Shown one piece after another: positions 25,644 through 33,008 of a stretch of 64,000 nt of DNA. Each line of letters opens with the position of its first letter. Position 1 is the stretch's first letter. Source of the DNA: Bacteroidota bacterium. GTDB lineage: Bacteria; Bacteroidota; Bacteroidia; Flavobacteriales; Flavobacteriaceae. The notes beneath the pieces were generated by a model. The model saw nothing but the letters and a program-made list of their open reading frames with translations. It was not told the origin of the DNA and did no database searches. The translations under genes were made by a program, and so were the position numbers. The DNA lies in NCBI GenBank assembly GCA_020161455.1, contig JAIUNZ010000010.1, forward strand, positions 1 to 64,000, in the 5' to 3' direction.

Positions 25644-25674
25644 GTTTATGAAAGGCTGTTTTGAGTTTGTGAAA
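25644..25674. promoter_or_regulatory. LytTR-like operator copy B (upstream of the 33-aa ORF and the kinase gene)
   Basis: Half-sites GTTTATGAA (25644-25652) and GTTTGTGAA (25665-25673), starts 21 bp apart; 26 of 31 positions match copy A, including the central TGTTTTG. It lies between the 33-aa ORF promoter and the kinase promoter and could serve both. Confidence 0.6.
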
Positions 25675-25695
25675 GGTAAAAATAGCTTTCACAAA
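25666..25695. promoter_or_regulatory. 10-bp inverted repeat in front of the kinase gene
   Basis: TTTGTGAAAG (25666-25675) and its exact complement CTTTCACAAA (25686-25695), 10 bp apart, sharing the second half-site of operator copy B. A further half-site-like TTTTGTGAA is at 25708-25716. Candidate extra regulator binding site close to the kinase promoter. Confidence 0.5.
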
Positions 25696-25745
25696 TTGAA
25701 AAACGTGTTTTGTGAACTAGCTATTAATTTACATTCGTTTTTAAT

Positions 25746-25753
25746 TACATTTG
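25746..25753 (+). promoter_or_regulatory. -7 box of the sensor kinase operon
   Basis: TACATTTG matches TAnnTTTG and lies 16 nt before the TTG start codon; no -33 TTG at the usual spacing. Confidence 0.55.
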
Positions 25754-25769
25754 TTTTAAATATTATTCT

Positions 25770-28649
25770 TTGAGAAAAATTGTCTTTTTATTTGTTCTGA
25801 TTTCCTTTCAATTCTTTGGGCAAAATCCTCATTATTTTACTATTGATAAAACTAAAGGATTGCCGTCAAACACTATCTATGATATTTATCAAGACAAGAA
25901 TGACATGCTTTGGATTGCTACCAATGAAGGTATTTGTAGTTTTGACGGTAAAAAATTCACCATTTTCTCTAGTACTGTTCAGGTTTCAAAAGCAGGTTCG
26001 AATATTGTGGAAGATGTTTATGGGCGAATTTGGTATTGCTCTTTTGATGGGTATATTTATTATATTGAAAATGGTGTATTGAAGTCTTTAAGGCAACAAA
26101 AACCTTTGGGTTATCAAAAATTTGCAATTATAAAAGATTGTTTTGTATATCTTGAGGAAAACAAATTGATATTTCTAGATTTGAAAACTTTAAAACCTAT
26201 TAAAACCATTGCTCTTGCTACCGAAAAAACTACTGCGATGCACACTTTTAAAGGTTTTTATTATTTATATGCTACCGATTTTTTATACGAAATAAGTAGT
26301 GTAAACGATGTAAAAAAAATAGAAGTTCCGGAGAAGATTAAAAAGAACTTTGGTGTTAGTATTATAAGTAATACGAACGACAAATTACTTTTTGTCTCTA
26401 AGTATTCTAACAAATATTGTTTGTATGTGGATGGTGTTTTTAAAGAATATGATTTTAAAAGCACTATTAATTTTATACAAAATACTAGTTATAGCAGTAA
26501 TACTAATTGGATTGCAACTACGAAAGGAATTATACAATTTGACACTGACAATCCAACAAATTATCAACGTTATTTTGATGATTTTAATATTTCAACTTTA
26601 TTAAAAGACAAAGAAGGCAATCATTGGATTGGGACTTTGGGACACGGTTTATTATTAGTTCCAAATTTTAAGACTTATTTAATTCCAACGACAGATACAC
26701 CTTCTAAATTGGTATATGCTAATAAGAAACTTGTTTTTAGCACTCAGAATGACAAAATATATTCAAGTGTTGATGAAAAAAAGCCTTTTGTTTTTAAACC
26801 CATTTATGTAGGCAAGTCTAATCACACTATTGAGCAGTTTCAAATTGACACTATTTACAAGAAGATATATTTTACGTCTAGCACCTTTAAAACATCTGAT
26901 TTAAATGGTAATATCGCAAAGGAAATTGTTTTAGCAACAAAAGAGTTTACACCAATTGACGCCACTTATTATGCCTATGCTTCGAGCGGAGCTTGTGGAT
27001 TGTTTAAAGTTTCTGATGAGAAAAGTTGTTGGGATTTAGTATTTGCTTCAAATGAAATTTCAACTAATTTAGACAATCGATTTTCGGCTTTAATTCAAAA
27101 TGTTCGAGGTAAATCAGTAGCTTATAATCCTGTTAATAAAACCATTTATTTTGCTACAAACACTGGTTTATTTGCTGTAAATGCTTCTAAAAAAGAAAAC
27201 ATTTTATGGGATAAAAAAACCATTAATTTAACCAAAGTAATTTCGTTTAAAAATAGTATTTACGGATTAACTACTAACAATAAATTAATTTCTATTGACG
27301 AAAATAATCACGTAAAAACAGTGAATATTGGAGAGCATGAAGATATTCAGAAAATAAAAGTAATTGGTTCTTCACTTTTTTTGTTTACTAGCAATAGTAT
27401 CATCAATTATAATTTGAATAATCATTCTACAAAGAAGATTTTTAACTTAAACGCTGACAATGAAGTTTCAGATATTATTAAATTTAAAAATTCTTATTTA
27501 TTGGCTTCTACGAAAGGTTTAATTCGAGTTGATGCTAACGATTTGCATAAAAATTGTATGCCGAAATTTTTATTACAACACGTATTGGTTAATGGTAAAA
27601 AAGTTTCAACTAAGAAGCTAAATAACTTAAATAGTACCGAAAACTCCATTGAAATTCAATATTCGGTTATTTCTTTTGTACCCAATTTACAAAACATCCT
27701 TTATTATAAAATTAACAATGGAAAATGGCAAGTTCTTGACGATGAAAGTAGAAGTTTAAAATTGTCCTCTTTGGCTAGCGGAAATTATACAATCTCTTTT
27801 AAAACAGCATTCAACAACACTTTTTCTCCTATTCAAACCATTACTATTACTATTGAAAAGCCTTTTACAGAAAGTGCGTGGTTTTATGGTTTGGTAACTT
27901 TATTACTGCTATTACTTGTTCATTTTTTCTATCGTTATCAAATTCAAAAAATAAAAAGTAGAAATCAACTTTTGCTAGACAAAATTGAGTTAGAAAAAAG
28001 CCTTAACCAATCGACATTAAAGGCTATAAAATCACAAATGAATCCGCATTTTTTCTACAATGCATTGAATACAATTCAGTCGTATATTTTATCCAATGAC
28101 AAGAAACAAGCCGTAAATTATCTTTCTAAATTTTCGTCATTAACCAGAACTATTCTTGAAATGTCAGAGAAAGAAACCGTTACTGTTGCCGAAGAAATTA
28201 AAACATTATCTTTTTATTTGGATATTGAAAAAGCACGTTTTAATGATGACTTTGAATATGAAATCATTATTAATGAAGCCACTTTAGAACAAATAAAGAT
28301 ACCTTCGTTACTTATACAGCCTTATGTAGAAAATGCTATCAAACATGGTTTATTACATAAAAACGGTGCCAAAAAATTGACAATTGTGTTTGAAGAAAAC
28401 GGAAATTATCTTGATATTTCTATTATAGACAATGGCATTGGTAGAACAAAAAGTGAAGAGTTAAAACTACTTAGAAAAAATCCGCATCAATCATTTGCTA
28501 CAGAAGCCATGCAACAAAAAATTGATTTGTTAAACAAACACAAAATCAATAAAATATCCATTGAAATTATAGACAATTACAGCACTCAAAAAACACCAAA
28601 AGGAACAACTGTTCTAATTAAAATTCCATTAGATTTTTATTACTCATGA
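25770..28649 (+). CDS. Two-component sensor histidine kinase with periplasmic propeller (LytS-type kinase domain)
   Basis: 959 aa. Signal peptide MRKIVFLFVLISFQFFGQ from a TTG start (the only start that gives it). Large periplasmic two-component-propeller region (about 20-600; repeats like LPSNTIYDIYQDKNDMLWIA and DKEGNHWIGTLGHGLLLV), a Y_Y_Y-like beta domain (about 620-700), and one transmembrane helix (about 707-725). The His_kinase domain follows with the phospho-acceptor in QMNPHFFYNALNTIQ (His760), then an HATPase (PSLLIQPYVENAIKHGL, IDNGIGR). Its stop overlaps the response-regulator ATG by 4 bp (ATGA). Confidence 0.92.
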   Translation: MRKIVFLFVLISFQFFGQNPHYFTIDKTKGLPSNTIYDIYQDKNDMLWIATNEGICSFDGKKFTIFSSTVQVSKAGSNIVEDVYGRIWYCSFDGYIYYIENGVLKSLRQQKPLGYQKFAIIKDCFVYLEENKLIFLDLKTLKPIKTIALATEKTTAMHTFKGFYYLYATDFLYEISSVNDVKKIEVPEKIKKNFGVSIISNTNDKLLFVSKYSNKYCLYVDGVFKEYDFKSTINFIQNTSYSSNTNWIATTKGIIQFDTDNPTNYQRYFDDFNISTLLKDKEGNHWIGTLGHGLLLVPNFKTYLIPTTDTPSKLVYANKKLVFSTQNDKIYSSVDEKKPFVFKPIYVGKSNHTIEQFQIDTIYKKIYFTSSTFKTSDLNGNIAKEIVLATKEFTPIDATYYAYASSGACGLFKVSDEKSCWDLVFASNEISTNLDNRFSALIQNVRGKSVAYNPVNKTIYFATNTGLFAVNASKKENILWDKKTINLTKVISFKNSIYGLTTNNKLISIDENNHVKTVNIGEHEDIQKIKVIGSSLFLFTSNSIINYNLNNHSTKKIFNLNADNEVSDIIKFKNSYLLASTKGLIRVDANDLHKNCMPKFLLQHVLVNGKKVSTKKLNNLNSTENSIEIQYSVISFVPNLQNILYYKINNGKWQVLDDESRSLKLSSLASGNYTISFKTAFNNTFSPIQTITITIEKPFTESAWFYGLVTLLLLLLVHFFYRYQIQKIKSRNQLLLDKIELEKSLNQSTLKAIKSQMNPHFFYNALNTIQSYILSNDKKQAVNYLSKFSSLTRTILEMSEKETVTVAEEIKTLSFYLDIEKARFNDDFEYEIIINEATLEQIKIPSLLIQPYVENAIKHGLLHKNGAKKLTIVFEENGNYLDISIIDNGIGRTKSEELKLLRKNPHQSFATEAMQQKIDLLNKHKINKISIEIIDNYSTQKTPKGTTVLIKIPLDFYYS

Positions 28650-29386
28650 AAGCAATTATTATAGACGACGAAAAGAGAGCTAGAGTTTCACTTCAATTAC
28701 TTATGGAAGAATATTGTCCAGAAGTTACGCTTGTTGCAGAATGTGAAAACCTGCCCGAAGGTGTAAAAGCTATCCACAAACATAAACCAGATTTAGTATT
28801 GCTCGATATTGAAATGCCTGGTCATAGTGGTTTGGAATTATTAGATTTTTTTAATGAAAACGAAATTACTTTTGCCATTATTTTTACCACTGCCTATAAT
28901 GAATTTGCTATTCAAGCTTTTAAATTATCGGCTTTAGATTATTTATTAAAGCCAATAATTCCAGAAGAATTAATAAACGCAATTGCACGATTAGAACGCC
29001 AAAAAGCTGTTCAATTTAAGGCTTTGGCTGAAAACATTCAAAGTGAAAATTTTGAAAAAATTGCAGTTCCTTCGGGTAATTGTTTGATTTTATTGGAAAT
29101 TTCTGATATCATTTACATCAAAGGTGAAGGCTCTTATTCAGAGGTTTTTATGAAAAACAATGTAAAACATCTAGTAAGTAGAAATTTGAAGAATTTTGAA
29201 GAACTTCTATCCAATGACAAACAATTTCTACGAACACACAAATCATATCTTGTAAATTTTGATGAAGTTACAAGCTATAATAAATCGGATGGTGGCTGGC
29301 TTGAGTTACAAAATAACATTTCAGTTCCTGTTTCTTCAGAAAAAGTAAACTTAATTATGGAACGTATTCGAATAGTTAAACGCTAA
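28646..29386 (+). CDS. LytTR-family response regulator
   Basis: 246 aa. Receiver domain (1-120) with acidic pocket IIIDDE, phospho-acceptor Asp54 in LVLLDIEMPG, Thr in FTTAYNEFA and Lys in DYLLKPI. C-terminal LytTR DNA-binding domain (about 140-240: ISDIIYIKGEGSYSEVFMKN, FLRTHKSYLVNFDEV). Partner of the kinase encoded just before. The LytTR-like operators at 25453-25483 and 25644-25674 are natural candidate targets. Its last 11 bp overlap the convergent aroA gene. Confidence 0.93.
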   Translation: MKAIIIDDEKRARVSLQLLMEEYCPEVTLVAECENLPEGVKAIHKHKPDLVLLDIEMPGHSGLELLDFFNENEITFAIIFTTAYNEFAIQAFKLSALDYLLKPIIPEELINAIARLERQKAVQFKALAENIQSENFEKIAVPSGNCLILLEISDIIYIKGEGSYSEVFMKNNVKHLVSRNLKNFEELLSNDKQFLRTHKSYLVNFDEVTSYNKSDGGWLELQNNISVPVSSEKVNLIMERIRIVKR

Positions 29387-30626
29387 ATTCTTCTATCTGA
29401 AATCCAACTTGTTTTAAATCATCCCAAAAAGTTGGGTATGATTTTGAAACTACTTCTGCATCTTCAATTATTAGATTGGTTTTTAATGCCAATGGTGCAA
29501 ATGCCATTGCCATTCTGTGATCTTGATAGGTTTTTATGGAAATGTTATCTTTAATTCTAGTAGAAGGTGCTAATATTAAACCTGAATCATTAGTTAGTAT
29601 CATTGCTCCTAATTTAGTTAATTCTTTTCTTAAGGCTTCTAACCTATCGGTTTCTTTAATTTTTAATGTATGTAATCCATTTAACCTGCATCCGAGTCCT
29701 AATGCAAAACTTGTAACAACTATTGTTTGAGCAATATCAGGTGATTTAGATAGATCTAGTATAACCGATTGATGGTAATAGTTTGATTTTTCGAGAATAA
29801 TTTCATTATTTCCAAAAGAAGTTTGTACTCCAAAATTTTTATAAATTTCTATTAAAACACTATCGCCTTGAAGACTATTTTCTTTAAAACTGGATAATTT
29901 AATTTTTGTTCTTGCTGGCGATAAAGCAACTATAGAATACCAGTATGAAGCAGATGACCAATCGGATTCGATTGTTATGCGTTGACGGTTGATGATTGAT
30001 GGTTGGTGGTTAACTTTGATTGTGTTGTTTTCAAAAGAGGTTTTAACTCCAATTTCATTCAATAAAGCTAAAGTCATATTAATATAAGGAACAGAAGTTA
30101 TTTCGCCCTCAAGTGTCAATTCCAAACCATTTTCAAGTTTTGGTGCTATTAATAAAAGTGCGGAAATATATTGACTACTAACATTTGCACTTAGTGAAAC
30201 CTTATTTTTTATTAACTTCTTGCCGTTGATTTTTAATGGTGGGAAACCTTTTTTACCTTTATAGGTCACATCCGCTCCAAGTTGATTTAAAGCATCTACT
30301 ACTATTCCGATTGGTCGGTCTTTCATTCTTGAAGAACCTGTTAAAATTATTTCTTTGTTTTGTTGAATGGCAAAATAAGCGGTGAGAAATCGCATTGCTG
30401 TTCCTGCGTGATGAACGTCTATTAGGTTGTAGGTTGAAAGTTGAAGGTTTTGTGTAAGTGCAAGAAGCATCACTTCTGAATCATCTGATTTTGAGACGTT
30501 TTCTAACTCGATATTTGGATACAAAGCTTGTAACAACAATAAACGGTTGGTTTCTGATTTAGAACCGGTAATCTTGATTGAAGATTGATGATTAACGATT
30601 TTTGATTTTTGAAGTTCTAAATTCAC
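29376..30626 (-). CDS. aroA: 3-phosphoshikimate 1-carboxyvinyltransferase (EPSP synthase)
   Basis: 416 aa. Transfers enolpyruvyl from PEP to shikimate-3-phosphate in aromatic amino-acid synthesis. Motifs GSKSETNRLLLLQAL (about 22-36), HAGTAMRFLTAYFA (about 77-90), GSSRMKDRPIG, LSANVSSQYISALLL, SDWSSASYW, KETDRLEALRKEL and YQDHRMAMAFAPLAL. Length is normal. Three in-frame 7-bp repeat tracts encode low-complexity stretches (VNHQSSIKI, NLQLSTYNL, VNHQPSIINRQR) in otherwise conserved sequence. Normal enzyme activity is expected because all catalytic motifs are intact. Confidence 0.95.
   Translation of the reverse strand: MNLELQKSKIVNHQSSIKITGSKSETNRLLLLQALYPNIELENVSKSDDSEVMLLALTQNLQLSTYNLIDVHHAGTAMRFLTAYFAIQQNKEIILTGSSRMKDRPIGIVVDALNQLGADVTYKGKKGFPPLKINGKKLIKNKVSLSANVSSQYISALLLIAPKLENGLELTLEGEITSVPYINMTLALLNEIGVKTSFENNTIKVNHQPSIINRQRITIESDWSSASYWYSIVALSPARTKIKLSSFKENSLQGDSVLIEIYKNFGVQTSFGNNEIILEKSNYYHQSVILDLSKSPDIAQTIVVTSFALGLGCRLNGLHTLKIKETDRLEALRKELTKLGAMILTNDSGLILAPSTRIKDNISIKTYQDHRMAMAFAPLALKTNLIIEDAEVVSKSYPTFWDDLKQVGFQIEEFSV
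29981..30022. repeat. In-frame 7-bp repeat tract inside aroA (middle)
   Basis: Heptads GTTGACG, GTTGATG, ATTGATG, GTTGGTG, GTTAACT, TTGATTG; coding strand gives VNHQPSIINRQR-type sequence. Confidence 0.7.
30424..30451. repeat. In-frame 7-bp repeat tract inside aroA (N-terminal third)
   Basis: Heptads AGGTTGT, AGGTTGA, AAGTTGA, AGGTTTT; codes for NLQLSTYNL, close to the NLQPTTF/TTYNL peptide of the metH tract. Confidence 0.7.
30573..30614. repeat. In-frame 7-bp repeat tract at the aroA N-terminus
   Basis: Heptads CTTGATT, GAAGATT, GATGATT, AACGATT, TTTGATT, TTTGAAG; codes for residues about 5-19, just before the conserved GSKSETNR motif. Confidence 0.65.
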
Positions 30627-30638
30627 AATTACGAATGT

Positions 30639-30673
30639 CTTAATACTTAATACTCTAAACTTAATACTTCTAC
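30639..30673. repeat. 7-bp tandem repeat (CTTAATA) between aroA and the MazG-like gene
   Basis: Units CTTAATA, CTTAATA, CTCTAAA, CTTAATA, CTTCTAC fill the 46-bp junction and reach the stop codon of the MazG-like gene. Confidence 0.7.
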
Positions 30674-30999
30674 TACTTTAGTTTTTCATTATTCTGATGT
30701 CTTTCGTGGTCGCGATTGGTTTTCAAATCTAATTTTTTATCAAAAGCTGCCTGTAAATCAATTCCAGTTTGATTGGCTAAACACAAAACTACAAAAACAA
30801 CATCGGCTAATTCTTCACCAAGATCTTTATTTTTATCGCTTTCTTTTTCGGATTGTTCTCCGTAACGTCTGGCAATTATCCTTGCTACTTCACCAACTTC
30901 TTCAGTGAGTTGTGCCATATTTGTTAATTCGTTGAAGTAACGAACGCCGTGGTTTTTTATCCAGTTGTCAACTTCGAGTTGGGAGTTTTTCAGGTTCAT
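30673..30999 (-). CDS. MazG-like nucleotide pyrophosphohydrolase
   Basis: 108 aa, one MazG/iMazG-type all-alpha NTP-PPase domain. The acidic metal motif EEVGEVAR (about 31-38) and second motif DLGEELADVVFVVLCL (about 60-75) bind Mg. It probably hydrolyses non-canonical or excess (d)NTPs. Co-directional with aroA and the upstream DUF3857 gene (2-bp gap), so likely in one transcription unit. Confidence 0.85.
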   Translation of the reverse strand: MNLKNSQLEVDNWIKNHGVRYFNELTNMAQLTEEVGEVARIIARRYGEQSEKESDKNKDLGEELADVVFVVLCLANQTGIDLQAAFDKKLDLKTNRDHERHQNNEKLK

Positions 31000-31001
31000 T
31001 G

Positions 31002-33002
31002 TTATACTTTTTTAAGCACGATTTTCTCCGTTTGTTTGGTAATCATTTCTTTATAAAATGTTTTGACAACTTCATACATATCAGAACTGATAATTGGTGT
31101 GTTAATATCAAAAGAATACATCAATTGTATTTGATTGCCTGTATTTGAAATACTGTATTTAAAATTGCCTAAATCATCAGGCAAACCTAAAGCTTTTGAT
31201 GATGGCAAAGACTCTACAGAATAACCTTCTGGAATCTTTATACTTACACTGTACTTGTCTTGATTTGGATACACAAAATCAATTGGATATAATCTTGTTT
31301 CTTGTTTAAAAGGATTTTCGGTTTGAGTAAAATGTAGCAAAGGAGAAAAATACATTTTTTCGCCAATAATTTCTACAAAATTATTTGACGAAAATGAATA
31401 ATTCTCGATTATAGGTTTAGATAATTCAGCACTATTTTGAACATCATATTCGCTAATTTCTAATCCTTGGTGTCTTTTTTCAATTTTTTCAATCATCGTT
31501 TCTTTTGTAACTCCATTATAAGTATTTCTGTAATTATAGGCATTATAATCGAAATATTGATCTCTAACCTTGCCTAAAACTTCACCTTGAGCATTAATTT
31601 CTGCCATTAAATTAATCATTTCTTTTGAATTAAATTTTGGCATAAGATCTATTTGAGTAGATGTTCCATCTTTTCTAATTAATCTTCCAAACCAGTTCAA
31701 ATCTCTAATTGGCAGAATATTTGGAGTTGAATATTTAGCAGTTGCATCTAGTAAAGTTACTTGGTTATTTATTTCTACACCAACAATAACATAATCAAAA
31801 GCAGTTCTTGAAGGAAATAAAGAAATCCCATTTGAACGTGTACTTATTAGTACAGGATTTGCCTCAAAACCAGCATATCGCAACATAGAGGTAAGCATTA
31901 AATTTATTTCAGCTACATTTCCTGTTTTTTCTTGGTATGCTTTTCTAACACCAGTATTACAAGTATAACTGTAGTACTCATTCCAGTTCATTTTAGATTT
32001 TACGAATGTAAAAAGTGCTATCAATTTTTCTTCTGGCATAGTTAAACCCGCTAATATAGCATCTATATCTTTTTCAAAATAACCCGTTTTATTTAATTCG
32101 TTCCCAAAATTATCATTGTCATATATTGTTTTTACAACGCCTTCCCAAGTATTTGATAAATCTTTATAGCTTAGATTTTTTTGTTTTACTCCTGATAATT
32201 CAAAAACGACTGATGAAACATAATTTCTAATATTATTAACATAAGCTTCATCTTTTAAAGCTGGTGCATTTTCGACAATATAGGTTCTTCGAAGTTCATC
32301 ATAACTGAATTCTTCTTGTTCAAATGAGGTACTTGTTCTAAGTCCGCCGCTTCTTTCTTTAGAAGTAGAACGACTCGTGATTCTTTTGGCTCCTTCAATT
32401 AATTTTGGCTGCAAAAACCCTTTAAAAACTGGTGTGTATGTGTAATATTCTGGTGTATAAACTCTATATTCGCTATACAAAACAGGAATACTTGATTGAA
32501 AAAACCATTCGTCAAGTGAGCCTAAACTTTCGGATACTAAATTATATTCATATTCAATTATTGAACCAACTTTTACATTTGGCATTGTTATTTTTTTTCT
32601 TCCCCAAAAATCGTTTACTTTTTCATCAAATTCACCATCACTTTTAATTTTTGATTTTTCAATTTTATTATTTACTAAATTATAAGTTAATTCATTTTTA
32701 AAAGAAACTCGCTCTTTTGTACTTCCGCCAATATAATATCTAACTGTTTTATTAGCCCAATCGTAACCTTCTTTCTTATAAATTTTTATTTTAGTTTTTA
32801 CATTTGTATTTAGCACAAATCCCTTGCCTTCAATAAATTCAAAGTGAACTTCTCCAATAGAAAACAAGATTGCTGCCACAGCACTTGAATCTGTTGGACA
32901 AATTTTCTCTTCAAGTTCTTGAATGGTTACTTTTCCTAACTCTCTATTTTGAGCTATCATATTTATACCAATAAATAATAATAACAATAATGATTTTTTC
33001 AT
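31002..33002 (-). CDS. Exported DUF3857/transglutaminase-like protein, catalytically degenerate
   Basis: 666 aa. Signal peptide MKKSLLLLLFIGINMIAQ, DUF3857 beta domain (about 40-250), transglutaminase-like core (about 290-430), C-terminal beta domain (about 480-660). Where the neighbouring paralogue has YGDCKALTNYT, this protein has TGNVAEINLML, so the catalytic Cys is Val; where the paralogue has SNHVILAI, it has FDYVIVGV, so His is Tyr. Probably a non-enzymatic periplasmic partner. 6 bp after the paralogue. Confidence 0.82.
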   Translation of the reverse strand: MKKSLLLLLFIGINMIAQNRELGKVTIQELEEKICPTDSSAVAAILFSIGEVHFEFIEGKGFVLNTNVKTKIKIYKKEGYDWANKTVRYYIGGSTKERVSFKNELTYNLVNNKIEKSKIKSDGEFDEKVNDFWGRKKITMPNVKVGSIIEYEYNLVSESLGSLDEWFFQSSIPVLYSEYRVYTPEYYTYTPVFKGFLQPKLIEGAKRITSRSTSKERSGGLRTSTSFEQEEFSYDELRRTYIVENAPALKDEAYVNNIRNYVSSVVFELSGVKQKNLSYKDLSNTWEGVVKTIYDNDNFGNELNKTGYFEKDIDAILAGLTMPEEKLIALFTFVKSKMNWNEYYSYTCNTGVRKAYQEKTGNVAEINLMLTSMLRYAGFEANPVLISTRSNGISLFPSRTAFDYVIVGVEINNQVTLLDATAKYSTPNILPIRDLNWFGRLIRKDGTSTQIDLMPKFNSKEMINLMAEINAQGEVLGKVRDQYFDYNAYNYRNTYNGVTKETMIEKIEKRHQGLEISEYDVQNSAELSKPIIENYSFSSNNFVEIIGEKMYFSPLLHFTQTENPFKQETRLYPIDFVYPNQDKYSVSIKIPEGYSVESLPSSKALGLPDDLGNFKYSISNTGNQIQLMYSFDINTPIISSDMYEVVKTFYKEMITKQTEKIVLKKV

Positions 33003-33008
33003 AATTGA

